Below are positions 11,523 through 63,518 of a DNA stretch of 64,000 nucleotides, piece by piece. This DNA comes from Puffinus mauretanicus (lineage: Eukaryota; Chordata; Aves; Procellariiformes; Procellariidae), in NCBI GenBank assembly GCA_023333565.1, contig JAJKFH010002067.1:55954-119953 (forward strand), read 5' to 3'. The notes under the pieces were generated by a model. That model did no database searches. It was not told the origin of the DNA and saw nothing but the letters and a program-made list of their open reading frames with translations. The position numbers were made by a program, and so were the translations under genes. Every line of letters begins with the position of its first letter. Positions within the stretch are counted from its first letter, which is position 1.

Positions 11523-13431
11523 TAATACAGTAACACACCTGAAAAGTCACAGAATACCAGTTACGAAGATTTAGTCAACACAATCTTTGTGATCTTTAAG
11601 CCTACGGCACCCTCCAGCGTTTGAAGAAGAGACTACACTTCAAGCAAGTGAGCAAGAAAAACGGCGTGAGTACGTCTTCGTGTCAAGATAGAAGCTCCCT
11701 GATTCATTTACAATAATAGCATATGATCATACATCAGTGATATGACAAAGCCATGATGTAAAAAAATTGTAAAATTACTTTTCATGGATTTGTATTGGAT
11801 TTATGAAGGTGTTATTTGCTTTGCTGGTAGAGAGGGATCTCTTTAAGCACGCTAACTTGAAAAATACAGTAGAGCGTGTAAAGTATTACAAAAGAATTTC
11901 TTACAAAGTCTGGTATTGCTAAGTGATAATTCCTCACAGAATATGATCTCTATGTTTATACAGCTTGTTTAAAACTTTTACAAGGAGCTTAAACTAAGAG
12001 TTTATTTAACAGGAGATAGGCCCATGGTACGGAGGAGGAAAAACAATGCACCTAGAGGCAAAGCCAGATACAATATAAAAAATCCCCCACATTTTAAAAT
12101 TAATACCACACAAAACCAGGAAGGCCACATGCATACAGCCATGTCCATGGAAGTTCACTGATTCTATGTAAAAAAAAAAAAGGAATTTTTGCATTGGTAT
12201 CTTTGTTCATTCTAAAAGTAACAAATCCTAAGACGTTTTCAGTACTTGCCATTCAAACAGAGAAACATTTGTGCCTACAGGACAGACAAAAATGTCTATT
12301 GAAAGAACAGTGTTTTAAGTTAATGTTATTAGCTAGATCCACACAAATGATTTTAAAATTACTGAAATAGAATGAAGGCTGGAAAGCAAAACTTTTTCAA
12401 CTATGATTATACGCAAACTAACATTTCTTGTGGATTTCTGTTCTGGCGTTTAACACCTTGAGACTGCACCCTGTTCATACTTCCATAATCAAACAAAACC
12501 TTACATACAATTTAAGTGGTAATGAGATATGCCTTGAAACAGATGTTAAGTAATTGCAAAGTGGTTAGGTCTTGATTAAGGAAAACATCTTAGAAAAGCT
12601 CTTGTTTTATGTATGTGTTCAGAATTTAAAGTGTATAAATTCACTGAATTAGTGCTTCAAGTATCCTTCCTCATTAGGGATGGATGTAAGAATGCAGGTA
12701 TATTTCTGAACCAGGTCTCTACTCTCCTGGGTTCACCCTTATAGGCCTACAGGCGAAACTGCTAGGGCAACAAAGGGATTTTCATCCTTTATAATCAGGC
12801 TAGTTACATGCTAATTGATTCAGTTTCAGTTTTGTAAGGTTTGAGTTCCCCCCACACACACACTCAAAACCTTGTCTCTTATTTACTACAGAGCTTAGTT
12901 ATCTTAACTACAGTTGGAGAAGCAAAAATTGATTGCCTTGTGATTTAGTAAAAAAGTGACATTTGATTGGTGCTGCACTTCAGTTGACAATTAAGAGTTC
13001 CGTCAGGAAAAACAGCTGATGTCACTTTTCCCTAGAATAGCTGAAGACGTCGTCTTAAAAATTGAAAGAAATTATGACAATATGGACCAAAAATCTTAGA
13101 ATGAATATTAAAAAATATTCCAAATAAACCTAGCCAGGGTGATGCGAAAAGAGGTAGAAAACATTTCAGAAGAAAGTACACAATATAAATATATTTACAC
13201 ATATATATACATATGAATATAAAAACATTAAAAAACAGCTATTGCCCCCATAAAACTTACAACGGTGTTTAACTTCACATGTTCCAAATATTTACATTGA
13301 CTTCAAAAAAGCTAACAGTAGGATGCAAAATTAAGCATGACCTTACATATTTTGCAGAGCAAGTAGTACAGGTTTATAAAAATCACTCACTGTTCAAATT
13401 TTGGCTCTTTTTAATAACTTTTTGTATGCTT
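11517..13431 (-). other. CEP120: probable CEP120 3' UTR
   Basis: No ORF of interest lies downstream of the stop, and the sequence is AT-rich as expected for a 3' UTR. Minus-strand AATAAA hexamers occur at 12006-12001, 11522-11517 and 11296-11291. The 11522 site is preferred because it is followed by a GU-rich stretch (about 11500-11485). The end is an inference; a shorter form ending near 11985 is equally possible. A small hairpin lies at 12836-12873. Confidence 0.4.
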
Positions 13432-53128
<39,697 letters not shown>

Positions 53129-53183
53129 GTCCCCGCTCCGCCCGGGGCTGCCGGGCCGGGGGCCGGAAAGCACAGCCGCTCGC

Positions 53184-53248
53184 GAGGCGAGGCGAGGCGA
53201 GGCGAGGCGAGGCGGAGCGGAGCGGAGCGGAGCGGAGCGGAGCGGAGC
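53184..53248. repeat. paired pentanucleotide tracts (GAGGC)6 and (GGAGC)7 in the CEP120 5' UTR
   Basis: Six uninterrupted GAGGC units (53184-53213) are directly followed by seven GGAGC units (53214-53248). The two units differ only in base order, so one may have arisen from the other by slippage. The tract lies 56-121 bases upstream of the CEP120 ATG in a frame that stays open into the protein. Confidence 0.95.
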
Positions 53249-53387
53249 ACGGAAATGAAGCCGCACCAGCCCTCCCGTCCTGCCGCCACTCGTCGCCCTT
53301 TTACCGCCTCGGAGCCTTTAAACGCCAACGGCCGCCCGCCGCCGCACTTCCCCCTCGCAACGGCGGCCCCGCCTGCCGCACAGCGCG

Positions 53388-53397
53388 CCACTTCCGG
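53388..53397 (-). promoter_or_regulatory. ETS-type (GABPA/ELK-like) site
   Basis: CCGGAAGTGG on the minus strand is a full match to the ETS-family consensus. It sits between the GC boxes and the 5' UTR repeats, a common arrangement in TATA-less promoters. Confidence 0.6.
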
Positions 53398-53422
53398 CGC
53401 GGGGTGCCGCGGCACGGCCCCC

Positions 53423-53472
53423 GCCCCGCCCCGCCGCACTGGCCCCGCCCCGCCGCACTGGCCCCGCCCCGC
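53423..53472 (-). promoter_or_regulatory. tandem GC boxes (19-bp repeat, two and a half copies)
   Basis: A 19-bp unit (gccccgccccgccgcactg) occurs at 53423-53441 and 53442-53460 exactly, with a 12-base partial third copy from 53461. Each copy holds an SP/KLF-type GC box (GGGGCGGGGC on the minus strand). It lies about 300 bp upstream of the CEP120 start codon. Confidence 0.75.
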
Positions 53473-53720
53473 TGGGCGCCGGCCGCTGTCACCTGGCGCC
53501 GGTGCAGCTGGTTGAGGCGCGCGGCTGCCAGCAAGTCTGCGTCTGGCTGCATTGCGTCATCTGTCTGTTCTCTGGGCTGGAAATGGGGAGCTTCAGGAAA
53601 GGCCGGAGGTGCCGCCGAGCAGCTGCGGTGTTTGCTCTCGCTCTTCCCGTAACTCGTGCGCGGGGTCCGGTGACTTGGCATCGGCAGTGCCGTGGCACGG
53701 GCGGTGTGAAACGCGCGTTG

Positions 53721-55857
53721 TGCGCGGTGTCGACTCAAGGAAAAGCAGTCGAAAACCTCGTATACATAAATAAAAGTGTAAATACGGCATTGCAGTTTTC
53801 ACAAGCACTTCGCATTGCCAGTTGACAAATACTCGCTACTTTGAAGCCATCCTGTCTATTAAAACACGACATTTCATTATTTTTTTCCCACTGTGATGAG
53901 TGGCAGGGCAGGACAATCGGAATCCAGCTCTAGCAGAATGCAGCTTTGTCGTGCTTAGATAATTTTTTAAGATATTTTATTTTCCATATGAAGTAGTAAC
54001 CAGTTAAGCAGTAACACCAGGAATTAGTGTTCCCCAGCATCCCAAAATACATGTATGCCTTGACTGTGAGGCAAAAGAAACCAGTTTTACATTTACAATC
54101 TTTTGTTTATTAGATAGTCTAGCAAAAACTTTGTGCTGACGTAAAAACCCTTGTGTTTCAGTAACACGCATATTCTGGAAAGATACTGAGTCACAATTTG
54201 CAAACATCAGGAGAGGGAGAACTCCTTTCCTTTTGCACGAGTTTATTCTGGTTCTGAAACACTGTTTCACTGTGTTTCACTGCATTTTCTTATTTCTGAG
54301 TTGAATCTGCCTGAGTTCAGTTCTGGCTGGTGTTTTTTGTTGTGGCATCTTCTATCCCATAGCACTGCATTTGGCATGACAACTCTGTACATTTACAGTT
54401 CGAGTTTTTAAATTTCTATCACTGCCAGCTTCTGCAAACCAGGTCCTAAAGTAGGTGCTTTTTAAAGAAGCCCTGGAGGCAGACCTCTGAAAAGTGAGTA
54501 ATTTTGGCTAGGGCGGGAACCTGATCACAGAAGATGAAAAAAATGTACAATTTACCTGGCAGCTTTTTTTATTTGAAAATTTATTTCTCTTGGCGTGATT
54601 CCTGGAAACAATGTCTTCTTTCTTCTAAACTTACATGAGTTTATTCCATATCAGAGTGCTGCAGTTTGTAACCAGAATAAACTACTATATCAGTAAATAA
54701 AGATTTTAAAAAAAAATTGTTTATTCTAGAAATTAAAGTCAGTAGTGCTTTCTGGCTGAAAAAAAAAATTAAAAATTATCGCTCAGTGGGCCTCTCGTTT
54801 TCCTCACAACAGTTAGCTATATTTCATCACTTTTTGTTCCCTTGTAATTTTGGCCTTTCTTCACTTCATATTTTCCCCTATTTTTTCTCTCTAACCTTCC
54901 TAATCCCGTGAAAGGTTTTCCCACTTTCATTCTTACCTTCTCTGCAGATGAATGCCCGAGGAACCCTGGTATCTTCCTCTAAAGACAGTCTTCATAGTCA
55001 GCTTCTTTCCTTTTTAATTCCTTTTGCTTTATTATGTACTGCTTACTCGAATAAAGACTGTTGTCATTTTTCTTATCAGTCTTTTTTGGAATAAATAATC
55101 TCAAGTCCCAGAGTTCTCTCTGTTAGTCATGTTTTCTGTGATTTTATTAATTTCTGTTGCCCTTCTCTGAACTCTTAATTAGCCCTCACCCTTCCTCATT
55201 GACAGCGTCTGTAGGTGGATAGACTACATCAGGGAAAGCTGCATTAGGATTCTGTACACAGAATTACTGCGTGTTTTCCTGCATGTTCCCCACTTTCTTC
55301 TTGTGAACTACTGATGGAAAAACAACCGCTTCTTCTTGTAACTGTTCCTGGATTTGCTTTTTGCCCATTTAGCAAGCTGGACTGGTTCAGCACAGGGCCA
55401 GACAAATGCCAGAGCAAAAGAATGGGACCATGTAGCTAACAATGCTGGTTTATGGATGTTTGTGTCTGCACATGGCAAAGCATGTGGGATCTCCCCTTTT
55501 GGCAATAGCAAGCCATTAAATCAGGTCACTTACCTCATGAAACTTTATCCTTAGACATTCTCTCCCTGCCCTAGCCTGATTTTTGTATTTATGTTACAGG
55601 TATTAACTGTGCCAAGAGCCTCATCACCATTAACTTTTTCCAGTAAAAACTTCAACAAAAAAAGGGCGGGGGGAGGGGGGGCAGGGAGAGAGAAAAAAGA
55701 CTTTAAGAAGACATTAGGACCTTCTTGGTCTTCTCAGCTTCATTTGTTTTGCAGTATACCAAGTTTTTCTTTAATCTTGCTATCACCACCAAAGACTGTT
55801 TTCTTACTACACTTTCATAGTCTTGCCTAGTTGTATCTCGTCTTGTGCATTTGCCTG
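53721..55857. other. intergenic sequence upstream of CEP120, no gene recognised
   Basis: From the CpG-island edge to the CR1 element. Contains an AT-rich stretch, a G-run (55663-55690) and chance ORFs only. In human the next gene to the right is CSNK1G3; no kinase-like coding sequence is visible here. Confidence 0.6.
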
Positions 55858-55861
55858 CCCA

Positions 55862-56836
55862 GGTGCCAGGCTGCAGCTGTGCCCTCCGCTTGTGCCAGTA
55901 CCGGAGGGCAACAGTGAGCACGCCTGTGGGACGTGCGCCCAGGTAGAGGAACTCCTCAGCTTAGTGACAGAGATCCGGGAGGAGGCGAGGAGGTTGAAGA
56001 GTATCAGGGAGTCTATGAGAAAGCTAGACCACTGGAGAGAGGCAGAGTACTGGAACCGCACCCTACCTTCCCTGGGACAGCCCTGTCAGGCAGACAGGAT
56101 GCATGATACGGAGGATTCCCTATCCTCTCTTCACCCAGCAGAATGTGGTGACTTAAGGGATAGGGGGAAATGGCAACAAGTTCCTGCCCGGCACAGCAGA
56201 CGTGTCTCCTCCATGACTACCCCACCTTCCCAGGTGCCCTTGCATAATAGGTACGAAGCCCTGCACATGGAACTGAACAATGACAAGGACAATGTTTCAT
56301 CTAGGTCGGAGGTGTCGCTGAGGTTAAGTCAAAACCGCTTCCATAAAGAAAAAAAAAGATGGGTCATTGTCATAGGGGATTCTCTTCTGAGGGGAACAGA
56401 AGGTCCAATATGCAGACCGGACCCACTTCTTAAAGAAGTCTACTGGCTCCCTGGCGTCCGGGTTAAAGATGTGAAGAGAAAGCTTCCTACCCTGGTGCGG
56501 CCCTTGGATTATTATCCATTATTGCTTTTTCATGTAGGCAGCGATGAAGTTGCAATAAGAAGCCCAAAGGCAATCAAAAGAGACTTCAGTGCCTTGAGAT
56601 AACTGGTTAAGGGATCAGGAGCACAAGTAGCGTTCTCCTCTACCCTTCCAGTTGCAGGGAATGATGAAGGAAGAAACAGGAAAGCTCAGCAGATCAATAC
56701 CTGGTTCCGAGCCTGGTGTCACTGGCAGAATTTTGGGATTTTGGATCATGGATCAATCTACACGACACCAGGCCTGCTGGTGACAGATGGGGTACACCTG
56801 TCTCAGAGGGGAAAAAGAATCTTTGTGCAGGAGTAA
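55862..56836 (+). pseudogene. CR1 ORF1 remnant (coiled-coil plus SGNH esterase-like domain)
   Basis: The beginning resembles CR1 ORF1 with a CGTCAQVEELL segment and a charged helix. The C-terminal part is an SGNH-hydrolase-like esterase, with block I VIVIGDSLLRGTEG (Ser nucleophile) and the DxxH block TDGVHLSQRGKR near the end. An in-frame TAA at 56600-56602 interrupts it; the same frame then continues for 77 codons to the natural stop at 56834-56836. The original start codon is lost with the 5' truncation. Confidence 0.85.
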
Positions 56837-57184
56837 GCAGGGCTCACTGAAAGAGTTTTAAACTGGATTTGAAGGGGGAAAGGGATAAAACCAGGCTCGC
56901 TAGAGATAAGCCTGGGAGTGGCACGCCAATGTTTGAGCGACAGTGTGCTAGCAAGTCCTTTGGTCTGCTCCACGATGGGCTGAGTACACTGGGGCACGTC
57001 TGAAACGTCCCTGTACGAATGCACACAGCACCCTAGCCATCTTAGTGGAGGTAGGGGATGGAGATCCACGCAGCAGCAAAGATGCAAGCATTGTTGAAGG
57101 TTAGAAACCCTGGAAGTGCCTGAAAACAGTCACATAGGAATTAAGGCTTCCGCCCAAAAAAACGTGGCAGGATCAATAGCCCAA

Positions 57185-59775
57185 ATGAGGTGCATCTACA
57201 CCAATGCATGCAGCATGGGCAACAAACAGGAGGAGTTGGAAGCCATTGTGCAGCTGGAAAACTGTGATGTAATTGCAATAATGGAAATGTGGTGGGATGA
57301 CTCACACAACTGGAGTGCTGCAATGGATGGCTATAAACTCTTCAGAAGGGATAGGCAAGGAAGGAGAGGTGGTGAGGTAGCTCTGTATGTTAGGGAGTGT
57401 TTTGACTGTCTAGAGCTTGACAATGGTGATGAAAGGGTTGAGTGTTTATGGGTAAGAGTCAGGGGAAAGGCCAACAGGGCAGATACCATGGTGGGAGTCT
57501 GTTACAGACCACCCAACCAGGATGAACACGCAGATGAAATATTTTATCAGCAGCTAGAAGTCTCGTGATTGCTAGCCCTTGTTCTCATGGAGGACTTCAA
57601 CTTGCCAGGTGTCTGCTGGAAATACAATACAGTGGAGAGGAAACAGTCTAGGAGGTTCCTGGAGTGTGTGGAAGATCACTTCCTGACACAGCTGGTGAGT
57701 GATCCAACTAGGGAAGGTGCCCTGCTGGACCTGCTGTTTGTGTACAGAGGAGGACTTGTGGGTGATGTGGTGGTTGGAGGCTGCGTCGGGCATAGTGATC
57801 ATAAAATGATAGAGTTTTCGATTCTCGGAGAAATAAGGAGGGGGGTCAGCAGAACTGCTACCTCGGACTTCTGGAGGGCAGACTTTGGCCTGTTTAGGAG
57901 CCTGGTTGACAGAGTCCCTTGGGAGGCATTCCTGAAGGGCAAAGGAGTCCAGGAAAGCTGGAGATTCTTCAGGAAGGAAATCTTAAAGGCACAGAAGCCG
58001 CACACGTCCCCATGTGTCAAAAGATGAGCCGGTGGGGAAGAAGACCGGCCTGGCTGAACAGAGAGCTTTGGCTGGAACTCAGGAAAAAAAGAAGAGTTTA
58101 TGACCTTTGGAAGAAGGGACAGGCAACTTAAGAGGAATACAAAGGTGTTATGAGGCTATGCAAGGAGAAAAATAGAAGGTCCAAAACCCAACTACTGCAG
58201 TAAAAGACAATTAAAAATATTTCTATAAAAATATTAAGAACAAAAGGAGGGCTACAGAGAATCTCCATCCTTTTTCAGATGTGATGGGAGACAGTGACAA
58301 AGGCTGAGGAAAAGGCTGAGGTACTTAATGACTTCTTTGCCTCAGTCTTTAATAGTCAGGCCAATTGTTCTCGGGGTACCCAGCCCCCTGAACTGGAAGA
58401 CAGAGACGGGGAGCAGAATGAAGCTCACATAATCCAAGGGGAAATGGTTAGCAACCTGCTACACCACTTAGGCACACACAGGTCTATGGGGCCAGATGGG
58501 ATCCACCCAAGCGTACTGAGGGAGCTGGTGGAAGTGCTCACCAAGCCACTTTCAATCATTTATCAGCAGTCCTGGCTAACCGGGGAGGTCCCAGTTGACT
58601 GGAAGTTAGCAAATGTGACTCCTATCTACAAGAAGGGCTGGAAGGAGGATCTGTGGAACTACAGGCTTGTCAGTCTGACCTCGGTGCAGGGAAGGTTATG
58701 GAGCAGATCATCCTGAGTGCCACCACGCGGCACGTACAGGACAACCAGGTGATCAGGCCCAGTCAGCATGGGTTTGTGAAAGGCAGGTCCTGCTTGACTA
58801 ACCTGATCTCTTTCCATGACAAGGTGACCCGCTTAGCGGATGAGGGAAAGGCTGTGGATGTGGTCTACCTGGACTTTAGTAAAGCCTTTGACATCATTTC
58901 CCACAGCATTCTCCTGGAGAAACTGGCTTCCCATGGCTTGGACGGGCGTCCTCTTCGCTGGGTAAAAAACTGGCTGGATGGCTGGGCCCAGAGAGTTGTG
59001 GTGAATGGAGTTAAATCCAGTTGGCGGCCGGTCACGAGCCGTGTTCCCCAGGGCTCAGTACTGGGGCCGGTCCTGTTCAATATCTTTATCAATGATGTGG
59101 ATGAGGGGATCGAGTGCTCCCTCAGTAAGTTTGCAGGTGACACCAAGCTGGGTGGGAGCATTGATCTGCTCGAGGGTAGGAAGGCTCTGCAGAGGGACCT
59201 GAACAGGCTGGATCGATGGGCTGAGGCCAACTGTATGAGGTTCAACAAGGCCAAGTGCCGGGTTCTGCACTTGGGTCACAACAACCCCATGCAACGCTAT
59301 CGAGTGGCTGGAAAGCTGCCCAGAGGAAAAGGACCTGGGGGTGTTGGTTGACAGCTGGCTCAATATGATCCGGCAGTGTGCCCAGGTGGCCAAGAAAGCC
59401 AACGGCATCCAGGCCTGTATCAGAACTAGTGTGGCCAGCAGGAGCAGGGAGGTGATCGTGCCCCTGTACTCGGCACTGGTGAGGCCGCACCTCAAATACT
59501 GTGTTCAGTTTTGGGGCTCTGACTACAAGAAGGACGTGGAGGTGCTGCAGCGTGTCCAGAGAAGAGCAGCGAAGCTGCTGAAGGGTTTAGAGCACAAGTC
59601 TTATGAGGACCAGCTGAGGGAACTGGGGTTGTTTAGCCTGGAGAAGAGGAGGTTGAGGGGAGACTTTATTGGTCTCTACAACTGCCTGACAGAATATTGC
59701 AGTGAGGTGGGTGTCGGTGTCTTCTCCCAAGTAACAGGTGATAGGACGAGAGGAAAAAATCTCAAGTTGCACTAG
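57185..59775 (+). pseudogene. CR1 ORF2 remnant (AP endonuclease, reverse transcriptase)
   Basis: From the Met at 57185 the endonuclease domain is recognisable: YTNA, IMEMWW in place of the usual TETWW, MEDFN, and GHSDHKMI. The reverse transcriptase shows motif [10 protein letters not shown] and motif [13 protein letters not shown]. Motif C reads FAGD where the family has FADD, so one catalytic Asp is lost. Nonsense codons lie at 57566-57568 and 58129-58131. The frame shifts near 58010, 58685 and 59300. The C-terminal region ([21 protein letters not shown]) is present. Confidence 0.9.
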
Positions 59776-60012
59776 GGGAGGTTTAGACTGGATATCAGGA
59801 AAAATTTCTTCACCGAAAGGGTTGTCAAGCCCTGGAACCAGCTGCCCAGGGAAGTGGACGAGTCACCATCCCTGAAGGTATTTAAAAGACACATAGATGT
59901 GACGCTTAGGGACGTGGTTTAGTGATGGAGTTGGCAGTGTTAGGTTAACGGTTGGACTCTATGATCTTAAGGGTCTTTTCCAACATAAATGAGTCTATGA
60001 TTCTATGATTCT

Positions 60013-63000
60013 AATACTGTGTTCTATTTTTGCCTGCTTCTCATACTCCTCCTTAGTAATTAGCCTAAATCATTGAAGAGCTAATTTAGCTAGAACTATT
60101 CTTCCCACTCCTTGCACTGGAATACTTTGCATGTACATTCTTAAAGAGTTTCTTCAAGAAGCTATGACCTTTCCTAAACCACTTTTCTAATAAACATGTT
60201 TCCCAATGAAATCTTACCCATTTATCCTTTCAGTTCAGTAAAATCTGCTTTCTTGAAATTTGTTATGCCTTTTTCTAAAGGTATTTTTTGACCCCAAACT
60301 GGGACAACCTAATGGCTTTCAGACTTCAATAAATATGTTAGAGCTGGAAGGGCATCTAAACAGAAAAATATGAAGACACTGATTGTATTAATAAGATTTT
60401 AAATGTTATTGCCATGTAGCACATTCCTTTTTAATAATTTGTGAGATGGTTTTTAATCTATCTGAAAAATATACATTTTAAAAAACCAGTATATAACAGT
60501 CAAAAAATTATCACTAAGAGCAATCAAAGTGTTTTATTCATAAAACTGTGATTCAACTGCAGTCAGTTTCTATAACATTGTATGAAACATTATACGAAGT
60601 CAATGTGGTTTTCCATTTTTTGAGTTAATTGTTTAAAGCACATTAGGCAAATTAACATTATTATGCTTCTCTTTTAGCAATAGAATTAGAACTGTAGCAC
60701 TTTCAAGATTCATTTGTCAATTTATAATCCAATTTCCATGAAGAAGATAGAGATTGTCCAGTATCTCGTGCTTCATTACCGTCTTCACTTATCCCACATC
60801 TCTAAGGGAACACTATAATTAAAATTATGTAAATACAAATGATAAGGTAACTCAAAAAAGCAAATCAAGTAGTGAATATTAGGTACTATATTTAGCACCG
60901 GTTATGAAATTTTCTTCGTACAGCCGATGGTTGAAGTAATTATTGAATTAATAAATCGTGACTACCATTATTAAATGCTTTAGTAAAAATTAGTTGGTTT
61001 TGCCTCTCTGTGTTAGAGGCTATTAAGATATAATAGTTCTTCATAATTATTAACTAATTTTCCTTGGCACGGCTGTTTTTTTAATCCCAGCTTCACTTCC
61101 CATTGATATCATATGTTAATTTTGCCCCCATATATTAAGTTATCCCTCACTTTACAAGGTTACTTACTCTGCCTTCTTTACTTCATTCTCTTAAACAAAT
61201 ATTTTAAAATTTATTTCTATTACCATAAAAAGATTTGTACTTGTTGCATTTGTGACTAAATTTACAACTAAGAAGATTGAGTTATTCCTGCTAAAATTAC
61301 ATCTTTGATCATTCTGTTTATCTACATGTTAGGTATCTGTTCCTACATGGCTTTCATCATTCTACTAGCCAAGCAAATTAAGGTATTGAATATTACAACT
61401 AGTATATCTTAGACATTTGGCCCTCTCCTTAATAAGAATATATACAGACAATGTTTGCTTTGGAACTATTTTTAATAACATATGCTTATATTAAAAATGC
61501 CAGGGGGATGAGCTTTCAAATAAGGTGAGAGAGTGATGAGACTGGTAAGTATTCTACATCACTGTCAGGTTCACCCCTCACTGAAGGCAATCAGTCCTCC
61601 CTCATCAATCACGCCTTTATTAGTTTGCTCCAATTGTATTTCCCATTACAAATCAGATGAGCAGTCAATCAGCTGTAGTATGGCATTACTGAGGTTTTCA
61701 CAGCATGTTGTGATAGCTTCACAGATTCCCCCTTGCCACCTCTAACAGGCTAGAATAGCATCATCATGTGCATAGTTGAGGACAGGTCATATACAATTCA
61801 AACAGGAATGCATTGTCCTCTCCATTCAGGCATCTTGTTTCATGGTAGCTTAGTCCTAGAAGATACTTAGAAGATCTTTCTGCTTGGAAACTAGTATTGT
61901 TTCATTCACCATTTGTGTCGGAAGGGGTTCTATAAATACCATCCCAATTTAAAAAATGGCTGGTGAACAACTTCATGTTGTTTCCAGCGTTTTCAGCTTA
62001 AAATGCATCATATTTGTTCCTGAATTAATTAATGAATAACCTTAGGGTAGCGATTAATTGACTTAGGATCATTTATTCAGTTTTTATTTAACCTGTCTTG
62101 CAACTCTTTTAAAATTTGCAGATTGTTCATGCACAGAGTGTGGTAAACAACTGTATCCCTTTGTAGTAGGGATTTAAATTGCACATAAGTGTAATGTGTG
62201 TTCTAAAAGGGTAAGTTGAATTACTTTTCTTGTGGTCGTTTGGAATGCTTTGGAAGTATTCTTAAATGTTTTGTTTGTTTTACCATAAAACAGAATTTCA
62301 GTAAGAGCATACTTTATATGGAGGTTGAATATGAGAAAAGGATATAAAATACTGTCTCTAAGGCAAAGTTTAGAATTGGAATCACTGATCCACAGTGCAT
62401 GACTTGGTATGTTCAGGAAGAGCAAAAACATCATTTAAACAGAGGAAATTTAAATTTAAGAAGAGGGGCAGCTGGAGGTTCTTTTTAAAGATTGAATTAA
62501 AAGAGCAATAACCTTTATTATTTTGGAAAAGGGAGAACTGAATGGTGAAACATATTCTTCAGAATAAGTAGGAAAAGATTATTTCTTCTCCATTGACAGC
62601 TGTAGTACATGTAACCAAATGGTGTAGATGGCACTGGGAAGTTTATTGTAATGCTTAGTTCACATAAATTGTATTCGTGAATAGTGCTATCAGTGAAAAC
62701 TGGAAAACCGTTAGAAAAATTGGATCTGAAAAGGAAATGGACAGTTACATATATGAGAAAATGAATGCGAAGTATCCAGTGCATATTCCCAAATTAGGCA
62801 CAAAAGCAATGGCTTTGTTCCTCTCTCAAGTCTAGGACTGTCTAGAACTCTATGATAAAAAAATAGAGCATCCTGAAGAAGATCAGAATATATTCCAGAT
62901 CTCCCTTAAGTGCACCTGTGGTGTGACACTTCCAGGACTGCTCATGTAACTTACCAGGTTGTTCCTGTTTCTTTCCAGATCTTTTCAGTAAAAGTATCAA

Positions 63001-63518
63001 GTCAGATTCTGTGTGAAAATGTCTGTGATAGGAATTCCTAAGACTGAAGATGGCTAATGGCTTTTAAAATCTAAAAATGCCATCAATGGATACATTCCTG
63101 ATAGTCTTCTGTCACGTGATCTCCTGTTATTTGGCTGCTGACTGCTCACCTAGTAGGTATTGCTAACACTGAAGAATCAAGAATTGCCAAACTTCCAAAT
63201 TATTTGGAAGGAGGAAAACTTTCAGTCAAAGTTTCGGGGGAAATAAAAAAGAGTCAGAAAGTGAGCATATTTCATGGGCTCTGTTTTTCAGTGCTCTGGT
63301 ATTCTTACAGATACTTACATTTTTCAAAGTTTTAACGTACTTGTCTAGAGGTAAGACATCTTAAATGTTACGGTAAAATGAAATAATTTCAGCAAATGGC
63401 ATTTCCTAATGATTAATGATGAAGGCAATCTCTTATATCATCAGTTTCATCATGCCCAGGAAACTCCTTGCATCTAGAGAGCACTAATATGTTAAACTTA
63501 AACGCGAAGTTAAACTAA
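60013..63518. other. intergenic sequence, no gene recognised
   Basis: AT-rich DNA after the CR1 element, with no supported exon, RNA gene or named repeat. A 19-bp near-palindrome (9-bp arms, 1-base centre) lies at 63192-63210. Confidence 0.6.

Larger units (their letters stand above)
55858..60012 (+). mobile_element. CR1 LINE, nearly full-length but defective
   Basis: About 4.15 kb, running from within ORF1 to the 3' octamer repeat (TATGATTCTATGATTCT, ending at 60012). It contains an ORF1 with a GDS esterase motif, an ORF2 with endonuclease and reverse-transcriptase domains, and the conserved 3' UTR. The 5' UTR and first part of ORF1 are missing. Several nonsense and frameshift changes, and an altered catalytic motif, make it immobile. 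No clean target-site duplication was found. Confidence 0.95.

Noticed and set aside
53502..53825. possible divergent first exon right of the CEP120 promoter
   Set aside because: The 107-codon translation has no resemblance to CSNK1G3 or any protein I know, and no continuing exon was found in the next 10 kb.
55850..60037. nine-base match TTTGCCTGC on both sides of the long CR1 as a target-site duplication
   Set aside because: The right copy lies 17 bp beyond the CR1 3' end instead of next to it, and CR1 insertions usually lack clear duplications; probably chance.
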